In this document: positions 1 to 12,727 of the stretch, piece by piece
Layout: every line of letters begins with the position of its first letter
How positions within the stretch are numbered: position 1 is the stretch's first letter
NCBI RefSeq assembly: GCF_002127325.2
Contig: NC_035441.2
Coordinates: 46,752,663 to 46,816,662, forward strand
Source: Helianthus annuus
Lineage: Eukaryota > Streptophyta > Magnoliopsida > Asterales > Asteraceae
Direction: 5' to 3'
Length of the DNA stretch: 64,000 nt
The notes under the pieces: model-generated
What the model was told of the DNA's origin: nothing
The model's database searches: none
Seen by the model: only the letters and a program-made list of their open reading frames with translations
Made by a program: the position numbers and the translations under genes

Positions 1-1265
1 GTTCGAGCCGCATGCATCCTCGTAAAGAAATATCTGACGTTCAGGACCCCGCAAAATAAAGGAACAGGTATTAACTTTAATTAACTTTAGTAACCAACAT
101 ATGTTGCAAGATATGGATCATGATACTTACCTGGTTGAGGAAGCCGGTCATGAATTTGCTGGACTCTGCAAACCCATGATTTTCAAATGGGAATACATTG
201 GGGGTAGCGGGAGGCTCTATTTCCTTTCTCTTCCGGGAGCTAGAGGCCCGGGTCCTCGATGTCGGAGGAGCTTTGGGAGTGAATGTCGTCTTCGAACTGG
301 TGGGCTTCGGTGTGACGGATGGCTTCGGGTTGGATTCTTGCTTAACAGGTGCGAGACTGGAATAACTGGGCCAACTCGTCAAGTTGGAAGCCTTCGAGGT
401 TGATAACTGGCAGTGAATAAGGGAAGAAATATTCAATTTGTAACTCTCGTACTTTACAATCATTATAATTGTGTGCTTACCAGACATCTCTGAGCTTGAT
501 TTTTGGCTTGAGTTTGTGAGAGACAGGGAGAAGGTTCTTTCACTAGCAGAAAGTCAGTAGATTTCTTTGATCGTGGACTCTGATTCCGCACTTGGGGATG
601 CTAGATCTCTGAAATTCGCTGCACAAAATATCAGGATATAAGTCTAAGATATAGTTTAAGGATACACTTGGGGATATTCCTAAAACCCAAGATCCTACCC
701 TTGGTTAACAATCTAACCGGCAGATCAAAACCCTTGTCAATAGAGTCTCTTTTTACAAAAAAGAACTTTCGCTGCCACTGGTCTTCGTTCATCGTGGCCT
801 TAAGGACTAAATGGTTCTTGGAAGTGGAGAACAAAGAAAGTGGCTGTTACCATGGGACCTCAATCGGTATGCTATGGGGAGGTCTTCGATGCACAGGTCA
901 GGGCAATGACGAGATTTAATCTGGTTCAGCACCATTAAAACTCACCAAACCATCAGCATGGTTTGGGCATAACTGAGGCCAGTAAGCTCAAAGAAACGAG
1001 AGACAAAGGGTGGAAATGAATACCGGGGTCCCAAGGAAAAGGAATAGGCAAGGAAGCAGACCCATTCGTTTGACGATGCGTCTGATCGGACTTCCCAATC
1101 AAAAGGGCGAATGACCACTCCAACAGGGAACGCACCAGAATCCTTCAGAGCGGCGATATCAGCGTTATTGGAGGAGCAGATTTCGTTTTGAGGCTCTCGT
1201 ATGAGGTTCAGACTCGTGAGGGTTGCGACTAGCTCATTCGATCGGGATCTTGTTCGAGATGCCAT
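1..1265 (-). pseudogene. Antisense gene of H (Transposase_28-like protein), broken
   Basis: Lies opposite to the element's sense strand, between pol (off-window) and the 3' LTR. Start ATG is at 1263-1265 (MASRTRSRSN). Exon 1 is 699-1265, exon 2 is 481-618 (138 bp), exon 3 ends at 131, and exon 4 starts at 33 and leaves the window. Donors GTAGGA, GTAAGC and GTAAGT and acceptors GCAG and TCAG are visible; the exon 3 acceptor is not resolved. Exon 1 has the family signature FDWEVRSD followed by FFELTGLSYAQTMLMVW and FFFVKRDS. Exon 3 carries a basic SRKRKE stretch. Breaks: TGA after MLMVW near 943, and TGA in exon 2. Homologous to the antisense genes of A, C and D. Function unknown; databases call the domain 'putative gypsy type transposon'. 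Confidence 0.75.
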
Positions 1266-1518
1266 AAGGGATCGGCCGAGAAACAGGAAATCCAAAGAAA
1301 AGAAAAACAGAGAAGATGAGAGAAATACCTGAGATTCGCTTGAGAAGTAATGATCATAATGCAAAATATTTCGGCTAATTATAGGCTGAATGATAGGGGG
1401 TAAAGAGTAAATAACATCTTGGAAGTTGCACATTGTCATTTCAAAAGTCTCGTCGAATTGATTACCTCGATCCAGGTGATAAAATTTAAAATATATCTGT
1501 TTGAATTCAGAATTCCAA

Positions 1519-1539
1519 CAGGTATATTTTGGGGACAAT
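1519..1539 (+). other. Polypurine tract of H
   Basis: The G-rich stretch TTTTGGGGACAAT sits directly before the LTR start TGTTATGG. This is the expected plus-strand primer site. The same arrangement, reversed, precedes the 3' LTR of D. Confidence 0.7.
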
Positions 1540-2278
1540 TGTTATGGGTCATTTTCTGAACATATATCTGACTAATATTCTGCTTTTGATTGTTTACTTG
1601 TGATCAAGATACCGAATCAGGATATTAGTAACATCCTATTACGATATCCTGGTATTGACTGAATTAATCACGTGCAGATTAAGAGGTGCATGTCTCCAAC
1701 GTTCAAGAAGACTTCTTCCCCCAAGACTCGGGAAAATCAGTTGAAATAAAGACGTTGATCCCGAAAGACCAGGACTGCAACGTTTACTTGGGAATATTCG
1801 AAGCATCCTGGTTTATTAGGATAGTTAGTTGTTTTCGTTTAACTATAAATAGTATGATTGGATCAGATTAAGGCACTCACTTTCATTCGCACACTTTACT
1901 CTATAGTTACTAGCAATCACTCACAAACACTTACCCTTGTACTCGAATCTCATTGTAACACTTAGTTGATCCGCATCATATCTTGCACTATATCCTGATA
2001 TTTGAAGCAACAGAAGAACAAGGCAGCTGCGATTGTCAGCTCCCGAGGTTTTATGCCGGCGATCTAGATTGATCAAGGGCTTTCCTCGTACATCTCGTGT
2101 CACCCTTTACATTTTTGCTCATTGTTTGATCATAAATACAGCTTTATATCCTGAGCTGTATCCTCAAACTGTTTTTGCAAATAACTCAACTCGAATATTT
2201 CTGACACACCTTTCAAGCACACTACCTCACTTAACTAATTTGATCACTTAATTGCTCCGGTAATTTTTGACCAAAACA
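1540..2278 (+). repeat. 3' LTR of element H (739 bp)
   Basis: Begins TGTTATGGGT and ends ACCAAAACA, the canonical TG...CA form. A TATAAATA box lies at 1844-1851, about 300 bp into the LTR, consistent with a U3 promoter. The sequence aligns by eye with the reverse complement of the 745-bp LTRs of D, including the shared TCAGCTCCCGAGGTTTTATGCC block. The ATCCT/AGGAT word is frequent here too. Confidence 0.85.
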
Positions 2279-3254
2279 GTTAGTTTTTCAAAACTTCGAC
2301 TACAAGAATATTGACTGTTAAATAAATTGACTAAGTGAGGAAACGATGTAATTGAATGAGGCGGAACGTTTAGAAGCCATTTTAAGGCCGATCTTGTTAA
2401 GGTAGAACCAAAAACCTTGCACAAGCATGCTTCCTTGAGATCTGGAGGGATAGGGTTGATTTCCATCCTTTTCCTATACTGGGCAATATGCTCTTCAGGA
2501 TCCGTAGTTCCATCATAGAGCTTCATGTTGGGGGTGTGAAATCTTTTTGGGATTTCAGCATCACAAATAGGATATGCAAACTGGGATATCCTGTGGCTGT
2601 CTTGGGATACTTTTGGAATTGGCTGGACCACCCCAGGTACACTGGATATCATGTCCTTCAATTTCTGAAGCTCCCTAGAAAATGCTGATATCATACCTGC
2701 ATCCTCCAAAGATCCAATACCATTAGTAGCAAGAGTATTATTATTAGATACGTTATTCTAGCCATATCTTGAACTTCTCACAGTTGACACCCTAACCGAA
2801 GAGGGTATCTCAAGAATATGACTCTGGGAATGGCTAGGCACAATATTCCCCCTGTTATACTCAGTATATGCTGCAGAACTGAAGTTCAAAGCTATGGGCT
2901 GCGAGGGAGTGACAGTATCCTCAGCGGGCCTGCTTGAGCTGGATTTCAAGAGTTCTATCTCTCTCATCAGCATTTGGTTGGTCTCCTGCTGTTGCTTCAT
3001 CTGATCATGTATACTACCAAACAAAGTTAGAATTTCATCATTAGAAGCTAAATAGGAGTTCCCCCTGAGACAGCAAATCCTTGAACATTCTGAGTGGGGA
3101 TAACATTCCGAGCCACATGAGTTTCAGTTCTTCTTGAAAGATCCTAAGGCTGTGAAGAGGCTTGCGTCCTCGGAGGTGGTGGAAGCATCGAACCAATTGT
3201 TGTAGAGGTTGTGGCAGACTCGGTAGAAGAGCTCATGTTCGATCTTGAGGCCAT
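2279..3254 (-). pseudogene. gag: gag fragment of element I
   Basis: Start ATG at 3252-3254 (MASRSNMSSS), about 100 bp after the PBS, as in D and F. Open stretches at 3144-3254, 2758-3024 and 2279-2709 are separated by a stop after QASSQP and by frame changes. Recognisable gag core: DPEEHIAQYRKRMEINPIP and GSTLTRSALKWLLNVPPHS. Reading stops being gag at 2279, where H begins, so the last residues of the open frame are LTR sequence. Proteins of this type form the particle shell. This copy is dead by both point damage and insertion. Confidence 0.8.
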
Positions 3255-3337
3255 TGAAAATAGTTGTGCAAAAAGTTTTGAAAATAGAAAACAAAGTAAT
3301 GATTTTACGAAAGCTTTTAGTAGAAATAGCACCACTT

Positions 3338-3355
3338 GCCCCACGGTGGGCGCCA
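3338..3355 (-). other. Primer binding site of I (tRNA-Lys type)
   Basis: On the minus strand it reads TGGCGCCCACCGTGGGGC, three bases after the LTR end. This matches the lysine-tRNA 3' end class of primer sites and is identical to the PBS of A and C. Confidence 0.8.
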
Positions 3356-3358
3356 AAT

Positions 3359-4208
3359 TGTTTTGGTAAAAAATTACCGAAGCAAAAATTAGTTTTGTGA
3401 GGTAGTGTGCTAGTAATACTTTGTGAAAAATATGTTGGTTTATTAGTTTGCAAAAACAGTTTCAGGATATAGTCCGAGGATATCAGACTATATCAATAAT
3501 CAAACAATGGGCGAAAATGTAAAGGTTGACATGTGATGTACGAGGAAAGCCCTTGATCAATCTAGATCTCCGGCATAAAACCTTGGGAGCTGACAATCGT
3601 CGGCTGCCTTGTTCTTCTTATTGCTTGAATATTCAGGATACAGTGCAGGATAATCCTCAGATCTCTACTAAGTGTTACAAGGATTGCAAGTGATGAGTGT
3701 TAGTGTGTATTTGCAGCTAGAAATGAGAGTGTGTGAATGTGAGAGCTCGAGAGTGTGTGTTGTCTCTCCCCCTAAGTCTATCATTCTACCCTTTTTATAG
3801 TATACAAGAAAAAGAAAACCCTAATTAACTCTCCATTAATGCTGGGATCCTGAGATTACGCTCCTTTCCATGTATAAATCCTGGTCTTCAGCTCACATAA
3901 CCATTACAGCATCAATCAGTACCAATTAGTATCAATTAGCATTAATCAGCATTAATTAGCATCCGAAACTCTCGCAGAATATGCATTTCCTTAATTATGA
4001 CCGTTACAAGACCCATTCCAAATGTGTCTCCAGTAAATTAGCATGCATTAATCACTTGTAGTCAAAGTCTACAAGCAAACAGTTAGTAATAGTCAGGATA
4101 CTGCCTCAGGATGTTACCAATATCCTAGTCCGGTATCCTGATCGTAATCAGCTATTATAAAATCAAGATACAGTGTCAGGATATGGGCTCAGAATTTCAC
4201 CCATAACA
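3359..4208 (-). repeat. 5' LTR of element I (850 bp)
   Basis: On the plus strand it starts TGTTTTGGTA and ends CACCCATAACA, so it is TG...CA on the minus strand. A minus-strand TATA-like TATAAAAAG is at 3791-3799. It resembles the F LTR at 51857-52744 more than the shorter D/H LTRs. AGGATA/TATCCT words are dense between 4090 and 4190. Confidence 0.85.
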
Positions 4209-4668
4209 ATACCCTTTCTTGAGAGAGGGTGACCAATCCTCATATACCTTAAGGATCTAGGATATAACCAATGATAACGAAATTGTCAGCCACTTTTACA
4301 TGAACTGGTCCCGCTATCTTGAACTATTCCTGGATAACTTGCGCTCTAGGCGGGGTGTTTAAACCCAATTCGAGAGAAAGCTGAATACCTTTAAACCTTT
4401 GAAGGGATAAGGATCCCTTAAATGTGAGAGAGGGGGCCAATACTCTAATCTTTCGATTCATCTTGAGTATATATCCTGGAGTAACATCCTAAAGCGTATC
4501 CTACAAAACACCTTTAAACTAAGGTGGGTGTTAGCTTGGCTAACACCCCTCCGATGCTTAAGTCAGTATTGGGTTTCAAAGAATAAATTAATCAAACATA
4601 TTTAAAAGAGATAGAATTCATACCATCCTGAGTTAGAAATTAAATTCTAAACTCACTTGAAATAAAGC
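4209..4668 (-). other. Post-pol spacer of F
   Basis: Non-coding. It is clearly homologous to D at about 40296-40690: both contain the direct blocks CCTTTAAACC and GAGAGAGGG and a segment beginning ACATGAACTGGTCCCGCT. It separates pol from the antisense gene in this family. In F the segment is cut at 4208/4209 by the LTR of I. Confidence 0.65.
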
Positions 4669-5379
4669 TTAAGGTGTATAGCATTCCAGGATCTTGGGAA
4701 CATATCCCCTTCCATATTCTTGAGCTAATTTTCCATCGGCAGGGTTGGTTGTATTCTGGAAAGCTTTCCTCAACACCCAATCTCCAACTTGAAATCTTCT
4801 AGTCCTTAAATTCTTGTTATATGATTTGGCTATCCTCTGTTGGTATGCCGCCATCCTTAGCTTTGTTGCATCTATTGTTTCGTCAACAGTATCCAGTTCT
4901 TGACATAAGATTTCAGGATTTGATTCAGGATCCCGTAGGCTTGATCTAGCTGTCGGTATCACCATTTCTGTCGGGATCACTGCTTCTGCCCCAAATACCA
5001 AAGAAAATGGGGTTTGCCCAGTAGCATTCTTCATAGTTGTTCTATCAGCCCATAGGACAAATGGTAGTTCCTCTGCCCGTTTTCCTTTTTTGGCACCTAA
5101 CCTCTTCTTTAAGTTGTTGACGATTAACTTGTTCGAGAATTCTACTTGTCCATTTGCTTGAGGATGCATTGGTGTTGACGTGATCATCTTAATTCCTCAA
5201 CTTTTGCAAAAATCAGTAGTTCTTTTGCTGATAAATTGGGATCCATTATCGCAAATTATCTCGGCCGGTATCCCGAATCTTGTCAGGATATTCCTTTTTA
5301 TGAAGGATACCACTTCTTGATCTCTAACTTGGACAAAGGCTTCTGCTTCAACCCACTTGGAGAAATAATCTGTCATTGC
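4669..5379 (-). pseudogene. pol: Integrase core and C-terminal part of F
   Basis: Continues the integrase begun at 16147-16702 across the A insertion. It resumes in TDYFSKWVEAEAF, then CDNGSQF, a stop at FCKS (TGG to TGA near 5197), then MITSTPMHPQANGQ and the C-terminal FQVGDWVLRKAFQ. The second catalytic Asp and the PQANGQ region with its Glu (VEFSNK) are visible. The tail after GKLAQ is out of frame. The split is by A, whose TSD ATTGC is at 5375-5379. Confidence 0.85.
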
Positions 5380-6098
5380 TGTTAGGGCTGGATTTTTACT
5401 ATGAATGATCCTTATATGTGATCCTAACCAGTGATCCTTATTTCTTTGACAGGCAGTGATCCTCAGCCGGACCTCAGGATCAGGATCATGGGACGATATG
5501 GTGATCCTTACACTAACGGTCACTTCCACTCGTTACAAAATTGTTTTGCAGGAACACCTAGCAGGATATGCCCTACACATCATGATCCAGGGACGCGTTT
5601 TCACAAATATGGCAAGAGCTAAATTGGAGATAGACGTTGTACCGGATATGGAAACTTAGCTTGATTAATGGGCAACAATTTAGGCTAGATTATCTTTATT
5701 TCTAAAGGGGTAATGAGCTGATTAGTGGTCTATCTACCTAAAATAAGTTACCTACACATGTATAAATACCCATCTTCCTCATTCGGAAGAACACACACAA
5801 CATACGACACAACTCTCGAACACTTAGACACTCAGTGATCCTTGTACTCAGCTCATTATCATCCGAAGTTGTAACTACATTTTTATTATATTGAAGTTGG
5901 TGATCGGTAGTTGCCATCACCCGAGGTTTTTTATGCCGGAGATCATACATTGATCAAGGGCTTTTTCCTCGTATAAATCATTGTGTCTTTGTATCTTTAT
6001 CACAGAAGTGATCCTTTACTTTCATAGCTAACCAAGCATCATACCCCGTTTACATAAAGTTTGGTTACATTATCCTTGTGTGATTTTTGACCAAAACA
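5380..6098 (+). repeat. 5' LTR of A (719 bp)
   Basis: Starts TGTTAGGGCTGG and ends ACCAAAACA. Equal in length to the 3' LTR at 15423-16141 with the same embedded short open frames. The first 160 bp holds about ten copies of GATCCT or AGGATC. The U3 promoter TATAAATA is at 5761-5768, so transcription should start roughly 25-35 bp beyond it, near CATTCGGAAGAACACAC. Confidence 0.97.
5761..5768 (+). promoter_or_regulatory. TATA box of A 5' LTR
   Basis: Perfect TATAAATA in the LTR; the equivalent positions are 15804-15811 in the 3' LTR, 26607-26614 and 36661-36668 in C. It is the presumed RNA polymerase II promoter for the genomic sense transcript. Confidence 0.75.
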
Positions 6099-6101
6099 GT
6101 T

Positions 6102-6119
6102 TGGCGCCCACCGTGGGGC
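6102..6119 (+). other. Primer binding site of A (tRNA-Lys type)
   Basis: TGGCGCCCACCGTGGGGC, three bases after the LTR. An 18-base site of this form pairs with the 3' end of a lysine tRNA and primes minus-strand synthesis. Confidence 0.85.
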
Positions 6120-6176
6120 AATTGGTGCTTCATTCATAAAGAAAATCTTTTGTTCGAAATCATTTCAAAGAGTTAC

Positions 6177-8747
6177 ATGGCTTCATCATTGAAGAACACC
6201 TCCACGGCGATGTCTGCAGTCACCTCAGCACAAACCACTCTACCTCCTCCACCGGCAGGATCCCAGAGAAATGCTGAGAAGAGACCAACCCCTTCTTTCT
6301 CTAAACCTCCATCTTCTTCTGCTATGAATTCTTCTATTCCCAGTACTAGTGATGTGTTTGCTTTAATTTTGCAGATGAAGGATCGTATGCAGCGGCAGGA
6401 TGAAACTAATGACAGGATCCTCAGGGAGATTGGAGATCTCAAAAGACAAAAGAAAGCGGCAGAGGATCATTCCCCACTGATGCCAAAATCCTTGAGTTTT
6501 GAGACTCCAATGGTCACCTCTCAGCCATCAGGGATCCCAGACGTACAGATCACAGGGGAGACGAGAGGATTACATCTCAAGTCAGCAGCAATGACTCAGA
6601 CATCGAGCTCGTATTTTCAGCCAGCAGGATCCTATCCTCAGTATATGGGATCCTTCATGAATCCGGGAGCCTATCCGGGGGCACAGCAGTTTCAAGGATC
6701 CTACTTTATCCCAGGATCATTCCAGGGCCAAGGATCCTCCTTTATTCCAGGATCATCCCAGGTTCAAGGATCCTCCTTCGTTCCAGGATCATCCCAGATA
6801 CCAGGATCCTTACAGATGCCAGGATCCCTAAAAAGTTTGCAAACAGGGAGTCTAGATGTCCATCAAGGGGACTTCATTCCAATGCAGACCATTGCTTCCA
6901 CTGGTCCCTCCGTTGTTCCAGAATCCCAGCAATATGGATTCCCTAACTTGAACCCAATGGGAGGTAACACTTTAAATAATTATCCTACTACTAACCTTGG
7001 ATTCATGCAGGATACAGGTACCAATCATGTTATGGCCAGGGAACTACAGAAACTAAAGGACATGATCTCAAGTGTTCCAGGGGTAGTCAAGCCTATCCCA
7101 GAGATTGCAGATGGGAGCCACAAGGTATCTCGCTTTGCACCACCAATCTGTGATGCAGAGGTACCCAAAAGGTTCCATATCCCTACCATGAAGTTGTATG
7201 ACGGCACAACGGATCCAGAGGAGCATATAGCACAATACAGGGAAAGGATGGAGATCAATCCTATCCCAGAAAAATTGAAGGAAGCATGCCTATGTAAAGG
7301 ATTTGGATCTACTCTTACTGGATCAGCCCTTAAATGGCTGCTAAGTCTTCCCCCTTACTCTATTACTTCATTTGCTAATTTAGTTAATTTATTCAATAAC
7401 CAATTCTCTTGTAGTAGAAAATTTGAAAAATTAACCAGTGATTTGTACAGGATAACTCAAAATAATAATGAATCATTAAGGGATTATATAACTAAATTTA
7501 GTAAAGAATCCTTGGATATTCCCAACTTGGATATGGCTACGGCTGTTGAAGCCTTCAAAATGGGACTTCTTAAGGATTCATTATTCTATGATGATCTTGT
7601 TATGACACCTTGCAGGAATTTAGATGAAGTAAGAACTCGAGCACTCAGGTTTATCCGGCTAGAGGATGACAAGAGGATCCAGGAGAGACAAGTAGGATCC
7701 TCAAAACAAGATAAGCAAGGATCCTCCTTCAAAAACAACAAATTCAAATCCTACCATAGAAACGAGAACAAGAATGTGCATGCTGTCGACCAAGAAGAGG
7801 ATGATGAAGAATATCCTCCAATCTCAGAATATTGTTTTTCCGTTGATAATCATGAACTAATCCTTGCAATGCAGAATCTAGGTGAAAAGGCTAGGTGGCC
7901 CAGGAAGAATGATAAACCATCCGGGACTAAAGACAAGTCCAAATGGTGTGCGTACCATGAGGATTTCGGGCATCTAACTGAAGATTGCATAGCCTTAAGA
8001 AAAGAAATTGGATACCTGCTAAGCAAGGGGCATCTAAAGGAATTGTTGGGAAGAAAAAAGCAAAGGACCCAGGATCCTGAAAAGATCCCTGAAAAGGCTC
8101 CAGCACCTCCGGCAAACGCACAAGTGATTAACTTCATATCCGGAGGATCAGACATTTGTGGAACATCCTTCTCAGCGGCCAAAAGACATGCAAAAGAATC
8201 AAAAATGGATAATGGAGAAAGGCCTATTAGAACCTCAAGCGTCTCAGAAGGAAAGATGATAACATTTGATGAGGATGATCGCATTAACATCCAGGATCCT
8301 CATCATGATAGTTTAGTTATCACTCTCTTTATTTCTAACCATTTTGTCCGCAGGATCCTTATCGATGGAGGGAGCTCAGTGAACATAATCCAGCTTGATG
8401 TCTTGAAAAAGATGGGAATCCCAGAATCAGACATCACACCAAGATCCTCCGTGCTTGTAGGATTCAGTGGAGAAACGAAGAAAACTCTGGGGGACATCAA
8501 ACTCCCAATCTACGTGGAAGGATTACATAATTACCAAAAATTTTGTGTTATTGACTGTTTATCTTGTTGCAACGTTATCCTTGGCAGGCCTTGGATACAT
8601 GACATGAAAGCAGTTCCATCTACCTACCATCAATGTGTGAAGCTCCCTAGCCCATGGGGGATAATCAAGATCGACAGTGATCAGCAAGAGGCTAAGGATT
8701 GCTATACCTCATCCATGAAGCCAACCTCGAAGCCAAGAGAGCAATAG
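6177..8747 (+). CDS. gag-pro: Gag-protease polyprotein of A
   Basis: 856 residues from ATG 6177 (MASSLKNTST); the open frame extends upstream into the LTR without an ATG, so this is the first credible start. Residues about 150-230 are a Gly-Ser-Pro-Gln rich repeat (PGSFQGQGSS-type) written with GGATCC/GGATCA. The gag core is near residues 320-500 (DPEEHIAQYRERM, SALKWLLSLPPYS). A CHHC zinc finger, CAYHEDFGHLTEDC, is near 590; it has His where retroviral knuckles have a second Cys. The aspartic protease has active site LIDGGSS near 730 and ILGRPWIHDMKAVPS near 800. It ends at UAG 8745-8747 with pol in the same frame downstream, so Gag-Pro would be the main product and Gag-Pro-Pol the readthrough product. 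Confidence 0.93.
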   Translation: MASSLKNTSTAMSAVTSAQTTLPPPPAGSQRNAEKRPTPSFSKPPSSSAMNSSIPSTSDVFALILQMKDRMQRQDETNDRILREIGDLKRQKKAAEDHSPLMPKSLSFETPMVTSQPSGIPDVQITGETRGLHLKSAAMTQTSSSYFQPAGSYPQYMGSFMNPGAYPGAQQFQGSYFIPGSFQGQGSSFIPGSSQVQGSSFVPGSSQIPGSLQMPGSLKSLQTGSLDVHQGDFIPMQTIASTGPSVVPESQQYGFPNLNPMGGNTLNNYPTTNLGFMQDTGTNHVMARELQKLKDMISSVPGVVKPIPEIADGSHKVSRFAPPICDAEVPKRFHIPTMKLYDGTTDPEEHIAQYRERMEINPIPEKLKEACLCKGFGSTLTGSALKWLLSLPPYSITSFANLVNLFNNQFSCSRKFEKLTSDLYRITQNNNESLRDYITKFSKESLDIPNLDMATAVEAFKMGLLKDSLFYDDLVMTPCRNLDEVRTRALRFIRLEDDKRIQERQVGSSKQDKQGSSFKNNKFKSYHRNENKNVHAVDQEEDDEEYPPISEYCFSVDNHELILAMQNLGEKARWPRKNDKPSGTKDKSKWCAYHEDFGHLTEDCIALRKEIGYLLSKGHLKELLGRKKQRTQDPEKIPEKAPAPPANAQVINFISGGSDICGTSFSAAKRHAKESKMDNGERPIRTSSVSEGKMITFDEDDRINIQDPHHDSLVITLFISNHFVRRILIDGGSSVNIIQLDVLKKMGIPESDITPRSSVLVGFSGETKKTLGDIKLPIYVEGLHNYQKFCVIDCLSCCNVILGRPWIHDMKAVPSTYHQCVKLPSPWGIIKIDSDQQEAKDCYTSSMKPTSKPREQ
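6625..6835 (+). repeat. GGATCC-based minisatellite inside A gag
   Basis: Irregular repeat of about 18-36 bp built around AGGATCCT and CCAGGATCATCCCAG, at least nine copies of GGATC in roughly 210 bp. Translated, it gives GSF/GSS/PGS units. The corresponding array in C is 27468-27680 with a few substitutions and the same unit number by eye. Confidence 0.8.
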
Positions 8748-12053
<3,306 letters not shown>

Positions 12054-12229
12054 ACATGATCCTTCATACATGTGATCCTCACGTTGGAGTATCCTTGAAA
12101 GATCCCGGTGCCATCGATGATCCTCATTCTGGTAATATGCTTATCCTAGAAACTATTATATTTTCCTATTTTTTACCTAAGGATAAGGATCATGTATCCT
12201 TCATCCTCTACTCACAAACCATTTAAGTT

Positions 12230-12490
12230 ATGATAGTTCAGGTATCTTCAGCAAATCGTCAAAGATCTCCAAAAGCACCACAGATCCTTGGGTACAACCC
12301 CAGTTATCCTTGGGATTATCCCCAGTTTCCGCCAGCAGCGCACGATGATCCTGATATAGTTCATGTCTTTGGGATCAGTACCCATTTTCGGGGCTGGCGA
12401 CCTCATCGTACTGGCTATACTTGGGATCCTACGTATAATGGTGGACGCACCATACATCCGTTCCTAAGGTTTCTAACGTTTTCACGTTAG
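12230..12490 (+). CDS. Small ORF downstream of pol in A (86 aa), unknown
   Basis: ATG at 12230; 86 residues rich in Pro, Trp, Tyr, His and Arg (YPWDYPQFPPAAHDDPD, then RGWRPHRTGYTWDPTYNGG). I recognise no domain. A frame of identical length is in C at 33074-33334, and the last about 58 codons are identical there at nucleotide level. It may be translated, or the conservation may concern RNA or DNA. Treat as hypothetical. Confidence 0.35.
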   Translation: MIVQVSSANRQRSPKAPQILGYNPSYPWDYPQFPPAAHDDPDIVHVFGISTHFRGWRPHRTGYTWDPTYNGGRTIHPFLRFLTFSR

Positions 12491-12561
12491 CTAAGGTTTT
12501 GACATTTTCATGTCACTAAGTTTGGATAGTTGCCAGAAAGGGCCATACTCCAGTTTACATA

Positions 12562-12727
12562 CGATCCTTTGGGCTTGTCCCCAGTTATCCTTTGGGCTTG
12601 TCCCCAGTTATCCTATGGGCTTGTCCCCAGTGATCCTCCGGGATCATCCCCAGTTATCTTTTTGGGCTTGTCCCCAGTGATCCTCTGGAAACATCCTCAG
12701 TTATACTTTGGGCATGTCCCCAGTTAC
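12562..12727 (+). repeat. CCCCAG minisatellite downstream of pol (A)
   Basis: About seven units of 22-24 bp, core GGGCTTGTCCCCAGTTATCC, with a second unit type CCGGGATCATCCCCAGTTAT. The array in C has eight units. A diverged version occupies the same place in D (about 40125-40225). Tandem arrays between pol and the 3' LTR are known in Retand-type elements. Confidence 0.85.

Larger units (their letters stand above)
1..2278 (+). mobile_element. Element H: 3' part of a Tat-type Ty3/gypsy retrotransposon
   Basis: Plus-oriented element whose body lies left of the window. Visible are its antisense gene (minus strand, 1-1265), a polypurine tract (1519-1539) and a complete 3' LTR (1540-2278). The right edge is sharp: the LTR ends TTTTTGACCAAAACA, and the next base resumes the gag of element I, which can be followed against the homologous gag of F near 50773. 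The expected 5-bp duplication on this side is GTTAG (2279-2283); the left copy is outside the window. LTR and antisense gene resemble element D, so H belongs to the same Tat subfamily. The antisense gene carries stops, so this is an old copy. Confidence 0.85.
2279..4208 (-). mobile_element. Element I: 5' LTR and gag of a Tat-type retrotransposon
   Basis: Minus-oriented. From the right it has an 850-bp LTR (3359-4208), tRNA-Lys-type PBS (3338-3355) and gag running left until H interrupts it at 2278/2279. The remainder, including the 3' LTR, must lie beyond H outside the window. The LTR abuts F's post-pol spacer directly, with no PPT or antisense gene between, and the same spacer is uninterrupted in D near 40300. 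The simplest reading is that I inserted into F, with ATACC (4209-4213) as the duplication on this side. The partner copy is off-window. Confidence 0.75.

Noticed and set aside
101..403. Plus-strand open frame in H as a gene
   Set aside because: It is the shadow of exon 3 of the antisense gene, which has splice sites and homologues.
3359..4208. This LTR as the 3' LTR of F, making a tandem F-I pair sharing one LTR
   Set aside because: No polypurine tract or antisense gene lies between F's spacer and the LTR, and a PBS with gag lies on its other side. An independent insertion of I into the spacer needs fewer events.
5431..5659. Short open frames repeated in the four A/C LTRs
   Set aside because: They change in frame and residues between A and C, with no recognisable domain; LTR sequence is the simpler explanation.
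6087..6176. Gag start upstream, inside the LTR/PBS region
   Set aside because: The open frame there has no ATG (it begins with TTG) and would translate the PBS. The first ATG at 6177 matches the position in C.
6625..6835. GGATCC sites as cloning linkers or assembly artefact
   Set aside because: They lie in conserved codons and introns of two independent, TSD-bounded copies, and the related family has a different word at homologous places.
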